This document shows positions 1 to 5,415 of a stretch of 6,088 nt of DNA, piece after piece. The translations under genes were made by a program, and so were the position numbers. Position 1 is the first letter of the stretch. Each line of letters opens with the position of its first letter. Source of the stretch: Bacillota bacterium (GTDB taxonomy: Bacteria > Eremiobacterota > SpSt-956 > JAKJGF01); the NCBI GenBank assembly GCA_029555925.1, contig JAKPQU010000043.1:1-6088 (forward strand). Direction: 5' to 3'. Under the pieces are notes generated by a model. That model was not told the origin of the DNA. It did no database searches and worked only from the letters and a program-made list of their open reading frames with translations.

Positions 1-267
1 GGTAAAGGATTTCAGTCCTCTATTCAAAGAGTCATGCCGTGGAACCGCCGTCTCGTGAAAAATCGTTGTAAGTATCATAAAGATTTCAGTCCTCTATTCA
101 AAGAGTCATGCCGTGGAACTATAGACAAGGAGCCAAAAGGAGATATTCAGCCTTACATTTCAGTCCTCTATTCAAAGAGTCATGCCGTGGAACTTACTGT
201 ACTCTTTATAATAGTTCTGCTTCTGACGAAATTTCAGTCCTCTATTCAAAGAGTCATGCCGTGGAAC
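1..267 (-). CRISPR. CRISPR array, leader-proximal end (4 repeats, 3 full spacers)
   Basis: Four identical 37-nt repeats lie at 9-45, 83-119, 157-193 and 231-267. They are separated by three unrelated spacers of exactly 37 nt (46-82, 120-156, 194-230), and bases 1-8 are the edge of a further spacer, so the array continues beyond the window. In the proposed transcription direction (minus) the repeat starts GTTCCACGG and ends AGAGGACTGAAAT. This resembles type I-A/I-B/III repeats, where Cas6 usually leaves an 8-nt 5' handle, here predicted as ACTGAAAT. A short CTCT/AGAG stem with a 6-nt loop can form inside the repeat. Orientation is inferred from the repeat's 3' end, the AT-rich leader at 268-600, and the cas operon reading toward the array. 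The repeat next to the leader is intact. The newest spacer would be 194-230. Open reading frames crossing the array are artefacts of its periodicity. Confidence 0.97.
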
Positions 268-401
268 CCGACCACAGCTACAAATATTTAATTATCAAAG
301 TGCGTTTATTTACAAGGTTATTATCATTTATAGATAGTAGATTTTGCTTAAACGTCATCCTGCAAGTTCGAAAAGAGTCTTTTGGTAAAGAAACCTGTTC
401 T

Positions 402-523
402 ATTTGCGAAAATTTTATTTCTTTAAAAAATTCGATCATATCTAGCATTTTAATCTTTACTCTCATTCTTCTACTTATACAAAATACTCATTTGTAAGAA
501 TTTTTTTTGTGATTTGCGAAAAT
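402..523. repeat. 12-bp direct repeat pair in the leader
   Basis: The 12-mer ATTTGCGAAAAT occurs exactly at 402-413 and 512-523, with start points 110 bp apart. On the minus strand it reads ATTTTCGCAAAT, with ATTT and AAAT ends forming a partial dyad. An exact 12-bp repeat with a CG core is unlikely by chance in about 330 bp, though low complexity raises the odds somewhat. It could be a protein-binding site for leader recognition or transcription control; that role is inference. Confidence 0.6.
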
Positions 524-559
524 AAATATTTTCTATAAATATTTTTTATTTATCTTTAC

Positions 560-587
560 ATTATAACATTTCTTATGGAATTTACAA
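560..587 (-). promoter_or_regulatory. Sigma70-like promoter upstream of the CRISPR array
   Basis: On the minus strand a -35 box TTGTAA (582-587) is followed by a 16-nt spacer and a perfect -10 box TATAAT (560-565). The spacer carries the TG of an extended -10 (567-568). Transcription would start near 553 and run through the leader into the array. The promoter lies only about 36 bp past the csa1 stop, so the pre-crRNA would have a leader of roughly 285 nt before the first repeat. A weaker promoter nearer the array cannot be excluded. Confidence 0.6.
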
Positions 588-600
588 AATATTTTTCAGA

Positions 601-1530
601 TTATTTACCCGCTTCATTACATTCTTCCAAATACTGACAATTTTCATAACACTTCTCCGGTTTTCCCGGATCTATCTCCTCAAAAACCATTCTCATTTTT
701 TCATCTCTCTCCTCTATAAACCACTGGCGCAGTTCTTCATTGATAAAATGAAAATCTTTTTTTAAAGTTATTCTTCCGTCTTCATTGAACTGTGGATAAA
801 TGAGACAGCCGATATTCACAGGGTATTCATATAAAGACTCTATAACCATTGCATATCCTGTTGTAGTTAATCTATGAAAATCTCTTTTAATATCAAATTT
901 TAAATCCAGAATCATAGGTTCTGAAAAAATAAAGGCATCAGAACTTAAATAATGACTCATACCCAGAAATGATCCGTCAAGTTTCTGTTCCATAATGACC
1001 GGTAACGCATGATATGCAAGAGAATCTTCTCCTATATAAGGCTGATGTGATAATACTTCCTGAATTCTTGCAGTTATATTTCTTGCTTCGAATTCCCATA
1101 GAAAGGTCACTCTTTTTTGTAAAAGTTCCAGATTATTATCAAGTAATTTTACGTATTTACCAGGAATTTCATAGGTATTATTACTCAATTCACTAAAAAT
1201 AGAAATGTAATTACTGACTCCCATCGTATATATAAGTTTTTTTGCTTTTGTCATTATTTCTACCATTACATCATGGAGGACTATACCCTGAATCATAAGA
1301 AAATTCAAATTCCCCGACATACCCATTACTCTTTTTAAATATACATCTTTACCGGCAGGGCAATATTTTCCTGCTATTTCATAAAGAGGTAATTTTAAAT
1401 CATATACAGGAGCCAGAGGAGGACGATTCCAGTTCCACCCTCTTAATTCATCCACAACATTCATTTCCCTGGTCTTTGGAAGGAGTCCTTTTAATAAAAA
1501 CTGTCTTTCTTCAGATGAAAGAAAATACAT
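601..1530 (-). CDS. csa1: Csa1 (Cas4-like) CRISPR adaptation nuclease
   Basis: This 309-aa protein is recognised as the Csa1/Cas4-2 family, RecB-like nucleases with an Fe-S cluster found mainly with type I-A systems. The N-terminal family signature is visible: PKTREMNVVDELRGWNW (about 18-34), then YCPAGKDVYL (56-65) with Cys57. The nuclease core shows His86, then LDGSFLG (184-190), Asp198 in SSDAF, and the D-x-K pair Asp209/Lys211 in MILDLKFD. The C-terminus carries C-x3-C-x5-C (Cys294, Cys298, Cys304), which with Cys57 would ligate the cluster. In Pyrococcus furiosus the two Cas4 proteins (Cas4-1 and Cas4-2/Csa1) define opposite ends and the orientation of new spacers; a similar split with the neighbouring Cas4 is inferred. 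The start follows the cas4 stop by 5 bp, with GGTGA as a possible ribosome binding site. It is the last gene before the leader. Confidence 0.9.
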   Translation of the reverse strand: MYFLSSEERQFLLKGLLPKTREMNVVDELRGWNWNRPPLAPVYDLKLPLYEIAGKYCPAGKDVYLKRVMGMSGNLNFLMIQGIVLHDVMVEIMTKAKKLIYTMGVSNYISIFSELSNNTYEIPGKYVKLLDNNLELLQKRVTFLWEFEARNITARIQEVLSHQPYIGEDSLAYHALPVIMEQKLDGSFLGMSHYLSSDAFIFSEPMILDLKFDIKRDFHRLTTTGYAMVIESLYEYPVNIGCLIYPQFNEDGRITLKKDFHFINEELRQWFIEERDEKMRMVFEEIDPGKPEKCYENCQYLEECNEAGK

Positions 1531-1535
1531 TTAAA

Positions 1536-2117
1536 TCACCACACATCTCCGCAAAAATTTAAATATTCGCAATCCCGGCAACAGGAACGAAACCTGTTTG
1601 CTTCAGGCATTATTTCATTTTTTATCATATTTCTGATTTTTTCCAGAACCTTTTTTACCTGAGACCTGGCATCCTGCGTGAAAATTATTTCTTCAAGCTT
1701 ATTCGGCATTATAAGATAGACAAATCCCCTCCTTATAGTAAGATGATATATATCTTCAACCAGCATTGCATAAGCTACGAGTTGATATCTATGGCTCAGC
1801 GCTACTTCCCCTGATGTGTATTTAAATTCTACCGGTACGTATTCTTCAGGTGTTTTTATTAAAAGATCCAGTTTCCCGGCAAGGCCAAGCCTGTCAGATA
1901 CAAAAAATTTGTTAAATATTCTTTCACCTTCTGATAACTTATATTTTTTGTAAGTCCTTCTTTTTTCAAGCTCTTCCCATCTTATATGTTGTTCCTTCCC
2001 GTATTCCATTTTGAAAGTGGATTTAGCCTGAACAGGAAGGACATAGTAAAAATATACAACTCTCGGACAATAAAGATACTGCTTTATATCAGACACTTTA
2101 AGCTCAATATTATTCAT
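1536..2117 (-). CDS. cas4: Cas4 RecB-like Fe-S exonuclease
   Basis: This 193-aa protein has the usual Cas4 length and layout. An N-terminal cysteine lies in YLYCPRVVYFYY (Cys17), and the C-terminal cluster C-x2-C-x5-C (Cys180, Cys183, Cys189, with an extra Cys179) completes the four ligands of the Fe-S cluster. The nuclease core contains His44, Asp84 in AGKLDLL, Glu97 and Lys99 in PVEFKY, and the QLVAYA helix (Gln112, Tyr116) typical of RecB motifs II, III and QhXXY. Cas4 trims prespacers and helps select PAM-bearing fragments for Cas1-Cas2. Its ATG lies inside the 3' end of cas2 (8-nt overlap, 2110-2117), which points to translational coupling, and no strong separate ribosome binding site is visible. 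It is followed 5 bp later by csa1, a second RecB-like nuclease. Confidence 0.95.
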   Translation of the reverse strand: MNNIELKVSDIKQYLYCPRVVYFYYVLPVQAKSTFKMEYGKEQHIRWEELEKRRTYKKYKLSEGERIFNKFFVSDRLGLAGKLDLLIKTPEEYVPVEFKYTSGEVALSHRYQLVAYAMLVEDIYHLTIRRGFVYLIMPNKLEEIIFTQDARSQVKKVLEKIRNMIKNEIMPEANRFRSCCRDCEYLNFCGDVW

Positions 2118-2355
2118 TTACTGTTATCTTTCTTAAGCCATAATCTTTGTCACATAATGGAATTAATTGAATATTCCCTTTTGCCTGACCGAGAAGTTTT
2201 TTTAATTTAAGAAACAGTTCTTCCCTTCTGTTTCTGTTCATATCTCCCAGAAAGGCACTGAATTGAATCCTCTGTAAACCATAATCCTTACAGTATTCTG
2301 CAGCCTTATTTCTGATTTTATCGCTTTCTATATCGTAAATAATCAGGGTTTGCAT
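2110..2355 (-). CDS. cas2: Cas2 CRISPR integration subunit
   Basis: This 81-aa protein has the ferredoxin-like Cas2 fold pattern. The first strand reads LIIYDIE, with the conserved Asp at residue 8. A helix and the signature YGLQRIQFSAFLG (25-37) follow, then the strand IQLIPLC (62-68). The C-terminus is short but within the family's range. Cas2 forms the central dimer of the Cas1-Cas2 integrase that inserts spacers at the leader end; its catalytic Asp is not needed for integration in the systems studied. The start is fixed by the canonical first strand. The gene begins 5 bp after the cas1 stop and overlaps cas4 by 8 nt, so it is an internal operon gene; its ribosome binding site is weak (GGTAGA at best). 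Confidence 0.96.
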   Translation of the reverse strand: MQTLIIYDIESDKIRNKAAEYCKDYGLQRIQFSAFLGDMNRNRREELFLKLKKLLGQAKGNIQLIPLCDKDYGLRKITVNE

Positions 2356-2360
2356 ATGTT

Positions 2361-3371
2361 CTACCAGCTACATATAAAAGGATCGAACTTACCTTCATTT
2401 CGCAAAAAAGAAGCCAGCTTTCTTGTCTGCCTTTGAATTATAGTTTTAATGGTATATTTTTTGCCTTCATATTTTTCATGGGCATCCAGTCTTTCAATAA
2501 TCTTACTTGAAAAATTTTTTTTACATTTTTCTTCCAGCATTCCGTCCTTATCTATTTCTACCTGGCCTTTCCTGTTGATAAAAGCAAGGACAACTCTGTC
2601 TACAACAGGCTGACGGAATTCTTCTACTGCATCATAGACGAGACTCGCTTTCCCCGGTCTGTCTACATGGATAAAACCGCAGTAAGGTTCAAGTCCTGCC
2701 AGTAATAAAGCTCCCCATATGCGGGAACAGAGTATGCCATATCCGTAATTTAAAAGAGAATTTACCGGATCTGTCGCCCCTCTATGTTCACGGCCCGGAA
2801 AATCTATGTCTTCATCTAAAATTTCTTTTATGCCCTGCCAGTAATATTGAGATGCTCTGCCTTCGATAGATAGAAAAGTTCCTCTTACGTCATCTATATT
2901 TTTTCCTGTAACTTTAAAAGCCTCACTCATAATTTCATTCATTTTTGAGATTTTTTCGTAAATGAGTTTATATACACCCGGTGCAGATTGTTTTCTATAT
3001 TTAGAGGAGTATTTCAATGTATTTATCTGGTTTTTTATTTTTCCTGTTACTATGGCTCTTCCATAGTCGATTCCTCTGTGATCATCATAGGCTCTGAACT
3101 GTTCCCTTCTTGTGATTACTGTTCCTGTGAGATGAGGAGACGTAATCATTGCATAAGGCTTACCTCCCCAGGAAAGAAGATTTATCATAATCCCTCTTTC
3201 TGTGCAGTCTTTCAGTAGATCCGTAGAGATAGAAACACCCATAGAAGTGATAGTCACTCTTTCAATATTCATAAGCGGGTGTTCTTCAAGAACATCTTTC
3301 CCTTTTTTTATGACAAGTCTTTCACTTTTTTTACCGAGATAAAGGCCGTAACCGTCTACTATAACTTCCAT
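2361..3371 (-). CDS. cas1: Cas1 CRISPR integrase
   Basis: This full-length Cas1 (336 aa) is the metal-dependent integrase that joins prespacers to the repeat at the leader end. The N-terminal beta domain begins EVIVDGYGLYLGKK, and the helical catalytic domain carries the expected residues: Glu170 in LSIEGRAS, His235 in GFIHVDRPGKASLVYD, and Asp247 plus Glu250 in YDAVEEFR. The conserved stretch DPVNSLLNYGYGIL spans 201-214. The start is supported by the best ribosome binding site in the window, AAGGAGG at 3377-3383, 5 nt before the ATG. It lies 26 bp after cas6 and 5 bp before cas2. No key residue is missing, so it looks active. Confidence 0.98.
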   Translation of the reverse strand: MEVIVDGYGLYLGKKSERLVIKKGKDVLEEHPLMNIERVTITSMGVSISTDLLKDCTERGIMINLLSWGGKPYAMITSPHLTGTVITRREQFRAYDDHRGIDYGRAIVTGKIKNQINTLKYSSKYRKQSAPGVYKLIYEKISKMNEIMSEAFKVTGKNIDDVRGTFLSIEGRASQYYWQGIKEILDEDIDFPGREHRGATDPVNSLLNYGYGILCSRIWGALLLAGLEPYCGFIHVDRPGKASLVYDAVEEFRQPVVDRVVLAFINRKGQVEIDKDGMLEEKCKKNFSSKIIERLDAHEKYEGKKYTIKTIIQRQTRKLASFLRNEGKFDPFICSW

Positions 3372-3397
3372 ATATGCCTCCTTGTCCGGTTAAAATG

Positions 3398-4351
3398 TCA
3401 CAGGCTTAAGATTTCATATTTACCAAGTCCAAATGTGGCGTTTTTCCCTACATGAATCCACTGGCCGAAATTAAGATAAGGCATAAAAGGTGTAAGATTG
3501 CCTTCGTATCCTGTTGAACCCATAAGGCCGCCGAATTTCATTTTTGTCATCTGCCGTGAAGAATATCTTTCCCAGTCCTTCCAGTGAGTGTGATTCTCGA
3601 ATAATTCGATCTGTTCAGCCTGCGTCAGTATATTAGCATAGCTTATTTTCAGTTCTGTATTACAGTGGAAATAAGAAAGTGATGAAAGTCTTCTCAGTAA
3701 TGAACCAAAGAAATGACGAAAAACAGGGATGTCACGATATGAACCTGCCTTGAGTCTCACCGGAGATAAAAAATCTATCTTTATTGCAGTATAGTCTTTT
3801 TTATTTACCTGTTTTAATGCATCTTCCAGGGAAAATATATATCTTTTGTTTAATACAGTTCCATTTGGAAAGTAGATTTGTTCCAGATTTCCCGTTGCTA
3901 TATCCTGAATTTCCACTTCCTGAATGATGAATTTTTCTTTTCTTCTGCCTATTCCGACTTTACCAAGTTCCTGAAAGGCAACTATAAAATATGGGAAATA
4001 TTCAACGGCTTTTCCGATAAGATTTAAATAGAAACGTAAAGGTCTCTCAGGTGAATAGACTGCCGTTGAGTCAAATGCCGGCGGATCTATTATATATGGT
4101 CTCGGTATTGATTCTATATTTCTGAGTTTTTCCGAGCCTTCCGGCGGAGATGTTTCGAATATGTATGAATAAATACACTTGCTTTTAAGAAGGCATTCAT
4201 TACAGGTTTTGTCTCTGTAGCAACATACGATTTTACGAAATACTGAGCCGAAACCTCCACGGAGGGTTGAACCGAGATACTGGGGGAGATTTAATTCATC
4301 TTCCGGCAGCAGGGTGAATTTGTACCTGGAAAGATAGATTTTATCAAGCAT
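3398..4351 (-). CDS. cas6: Cas6 pre-crRNA endoribonuclease
   Basis: This 317-aa protein is a Cas6-family RAMP, which cuts pre-crRNA within each repeat. The diagnostic C-terminal part is GLMGSTGYEGNLTPFMPYL (275-293), followed by the glycine-rich loop HVGKNATFGLGKYEI (300-314). The N-terminal region carries STLRGGFGSVFRK (28-40) and a cysteine cluster (Cys43, Cys44, Cys50, Cys53, Cys59) followed by YSYIFETSPP (61-70). That cluster looks like a zinc-type knuckle and marks a Cas6 subgroup. I could not assign the catalytic residues with certainty. It is the first gene of the cas operon, with ribosome binding site GAAAGGA at 4361-4367, 9 nt before the ATG. Directly upstream in its probable 5' UTR lies a sequence resembling the array repeat, which could be a Cas6 target. 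The adjacent array is the likely substrate. Confidence 0.93.
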   Translation of the reverse strand: MLDKIYLSRYKFTLLPEDELNLPQYLGSTLRGGFGSVFRKIVCCYRDKTCNECLLKSKCIYSYIFETSPPEGSEKLRNIESIPRPYIIDPPAFDSTAVYSPERPLRFYLNLIGKAVEYFPYFIVAFQELGKVGIGRRKEKFIIQEVEIQDIATGNLEQIYFPNGTVLNKRYIFSLEDALKQVNKKDYTAIKIDFLSPVRLKAGSYRDIPVFRHFFGSLLRRLSSLSYFHCNTELKISYANILTQAEQIELFENHTHWKDWERYSSRQMTKMKFGGLMGSTGYEGNLTPFMPYLNFGQWIHVGKNATFGLGKYEILSL

Positions 4352-4369
4352 TTTTGATTATCCTTTCTT

Positions 4370-4389
4370 AGTCCTCTATTGTTCGAGTC
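4370..4389 (-). promoter_or_regulatory. CRISPR-repeat-like element in the cas6 5' UTR
   Basis: Read on the minus strand this is GACTCGAACAATAGAGGACT. Positions 13-32 of the array repeat read GACTCTTTGAATAGAGGACT: blocks of 5 and 11 bases are identical at the same spacing, and only the 4 bases between them differ. The CTC/GAG base of the repeat's short stem is kept. The element ends 2 nt before the cas6 ribosome binding site and begins just after the predicted transcription start. A relic repeat or a regulatory site bound or cut by Cas6 would both explain it; the position favours regulation, but that is inference. Confidence 0.7.
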
Positions 4390-4407
4390 TATATTTACAT
4401 TTATCTT

Positions 4408-4436
4408 ATTATATTTACGCCGACAAAATCTGCCGG
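4408..4436 (-). promoter_or_regulatory. Putative cas operon promoter with an overlapping dyad
   Basis: A perfect -10 box TATAAT lies at 4408-4413 on the minus strand, giving a start near 4401 and a cas6 5' UTR of about 50 nt. The -35 position (4431-4436, CCGGCA) matches the consensus poorly. That position and the spacer carry a dyad, CCGGCA-GATTT-TGTCGG on the minus strand (4420-4436), which pairs 6 bp with one wobble. This GC-rich patch in AT-rich DNA could be an operator for a repressor or activator, which would fit the poor -35. No regulator gene is visible in the window. Confidence 0.45.
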
Positions 4437-4449
4437 TGTGAAAAAATAT

Positions 4450-4529
4450 TTATGATTTTTTTTCATATATTTTTGTTGAAGGGAGTTTTTTTATGATGTT
4501 ATAGTTAGTTTCATAACTATCCATAAATA
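4450..4529 (-). pseudogene. Stranded 3' end of the Toprim gene
   Basis: If the palindromic element (4535-4607) and one copy of the flanking ATGAC are removed, the Toprim reading frame continues from Ser269 through this stretch. It would add 26 codons, beginning LFMDSYETNYNIIKK, to a TAA at 4450-4452. The composition (Lys, Ile, Tyr, Asn rich) matches the rest of the protein. The stretch therefore looks like the original C-terminus, cut off by the insertion. The restored protein would be 295 aa. A 7-bp inverted repeat (ATAGTTA/TAACTAT, 4501-4520) falls within it and has no T-tract, so I do not call a terminator. Confidence 0.6.
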
Positions 4530-4534
4530 ATGAC

Positions 4535-4607
4535 CTCGTAATGCGTAAAGCGTAATGCGTGATGCGCAGGGATTAAACCCGTCACGCGTCACGCGTTACG
4601 CGTCACG
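4535..4607. mobile_element. 73-bp palindromic heptamer-repeat element (MITE-like)
   Basis: Two arms made of 7-bp units of the form GCGTRAN (left 4536-4571, right 4578-4607) face each other across the loop ATTAAA (4572-4577), with GGG/CCC closing the stem. Left units read GCGTAAA, GCGTAAT, GCGTGAT. Right units, reverse complemented, read GCGTAAC, GCGTGAC, GCGTGAC. The arms pair along most of their length, with wobble pairs, A-C mismatches and a bulge of about 5 nt. The element is far more GC-rich than its surroundings and is flanked by the 5-bp direct repeat ATGAC (4530-4534 and 4608-4612), as expected of a target-site duplication. It encodes no protein. It supplies the present stop codon of the Toprim gene and may hinder transcription into the cas operon, although no T-tract follows. 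Confidence 0.7.
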
Positions 4608-5415
4608 ATGACTTAAATTCTAATAAGTTATGAAATACACTATAATCTTCTTCGGAAAGATAATTTACTGCCCATATAAATGAAATAAAGACTTCTTTAA
4701 TATCTTCATCACTGGAATGGTTAATTATCTTGTTAACGATAGCTGCAGGGGAAAGTCCTGTACGGGTTATAGTACTGTATATCCTTATAAAGTCTTTTGC
4801 TTCTTCCAGGATGATTTTGTTGTTTTCCAGTAATTCCCTGACTTCTTTTATGACTTTTTGTCTGATAATATCGGGACTTTCAGGTTTAATAGATTTATTT
4901 TTATATAAATCATTATAGAGGTTTTGCATGGTTTTTTTTTTAATAATAAGCCTGAGTATATAGTCATCAGTTGTTGATTTTATAAATTTTGGCATATTAT
5001 CGTCAATCTTGGGGAAATCTGCTATATGCAGTGAAAGTTTAAAATCCGGATTTTTACAAGAAAAAGTATATATATTTGCATAGTTCTTTGATTTTTTAAA
5101 TTTAATATGACTGGCAGAGAACCCCCTTACTTCAAATAATTTTTTTACTGCATTTTCTATACTTTGTTTAATTGTATTAAAGGTCTCATTATCATGTTCA
5201 TCTAGATCTCTTAGTATAAGATATCTTAATGGGTCAATACCCAGTCTTGTTCCAAAGCTATTTATATAGCTATTAATACGGCTTTTCCCACCTGGCTCGC
5301 TTTCTTTCGGATAATTACAATCTTCCTCCAGTATGAAGTTTATAAACTTTTTTTTATTCAACAGTTTTATAATATTTACCTCTGTTTTTCCTTCAGGAAT
5401 CAGATATTTTAACAT
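4603..5415 (-). CDS. Toprim-domain protein, probable nuclease partner of the adjacent ATPase
   Basis: This 270-aa protein has an N-terminal Toprim-like fold. The first motif is YLIPEGKTEVN (4-14) with Glu8 and Gly9, and the second is LILRDLDEHD (66-75) with the D-x-D pair Asp70/Asp72, the usual metal ligands. The rest is Lys/Ile/Asn-rich and not recognised; it resembles OLD-type and DUF3226/DUF4435-type Toprim proteins only in general layout. Its ATG overlaps the ATPase stop by 7 nt (ATGTTAA, 5409-5415), with ribosome binding site GAGGGGG at 5423-5429 inside the ATPase gene, so the two are translationally coupled. ATPase-Toprim pairs occur in phage-defence systems such as PARIS and split OLD nucleases, where the Toprim partner cuts nucleic acid (established for those families; inferred here). 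The last two codons and the stop overlap a palindromic insertion, so the C-terminus is probably about 26 residues shorter than ancestral. Confidence 0.75.
   Translation of the reverse strand: MLKYLIPEGKTEVNIIKLLNKKKFINFILEEDCNYPKESEPGGKSRINSYINSFGTRLGIDPLRYLILRDLDEHDNETFNTIKQSIENAVKKLFEVRGFSASHIKFKKSKNYANIYTFSCKNPDFKLSLHIADFPKIDDNMPKFIKSTTDDYILRLIIKKKTMQNLYNDLYKNKSIKPESPDIIRQKVIKEVRELLENNKIILEEAKDFIRIYSTITRTGLSPAAIVNKIINHSSDEDIKEVFISFIWAVNYLSEEDYSVFHNLLEFKSS

Larger units (their letters stand above)
268..600 (-). promoter_or_regulatory. CRISPR leader region
   Basis: This 333-bp, very AT-rich non-coding stretch lies between the end of csa1 and the first repeat. Its position and composition fit a CRISPR leader that carries the pre-crRNA promoter and signals for spacer integration. 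Visible contents are a strong minus-strand promoter (560-587), a 12-bp direct repeat (402-413 and 512-523), three copies of an AAATATTTT-type motif (524-532, 537-545, 587-595) that may bend the DNA, and a repeat-like motif at 358-380. A 62-codon minus-strand frame (278-466) crosses it but has no clear ribosome binding site and no recognisable features. I see no convincing terminator for the cas operon, so read-through from csa1 into the array is possible. Confidence 0.8.

Noticed and set aside
278..466. 62-codon minus-strand frame in the leader as a real gene
   Set aside because: It has no good ribosome binding site or recognisable motif and lies in leader DNA. It is mentioned only as part of the leader transcript finding.
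34..497. Plus-strand open frames of 85 and 129 codons across the array, containing repeated ISVLYSKSHAVE-like peptide units
   Set aside because: The peptide repeats are translations of the CRISPR repeat in different frames; no ribosome binding site or conserved domain is present.
478..508. Hairpin TACAAA/TTTGTA followed by a run of T as a plus-strand terminator
   Set aside because: The stem is 6 bp with only one G-C pair, and no plus-strand gene leads into it. On the strand that is actually transcribed the T-run is an A-run.
1986..2210. Plus-strand open frames inside the cas genes and Toprim gene (1014-1196, 1986-2210, 2988-3218, 4730-4918)
   Set aside because: They are antisense shadows of well-supported minus-strand genes, with no domains or start signals of their own.
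4431..4444. TTTCACACCGGCA on the minus strand as a match to the 5' end of the CRISPR repeat (GTTCCACGGCA)
   Set aside because: It needs two single-base insertions and sits about 41 nt from the stronger repeat-like element; too weak to claim.
4501..4520. Perfect 7-bp inverted repeat ATAGTTA/TAACTAT as a terminator or operator
   Set aside because: It has no T-tract on either strand and falls inside the stretch that looks like the former Toprim coding end, so it is probably chance.
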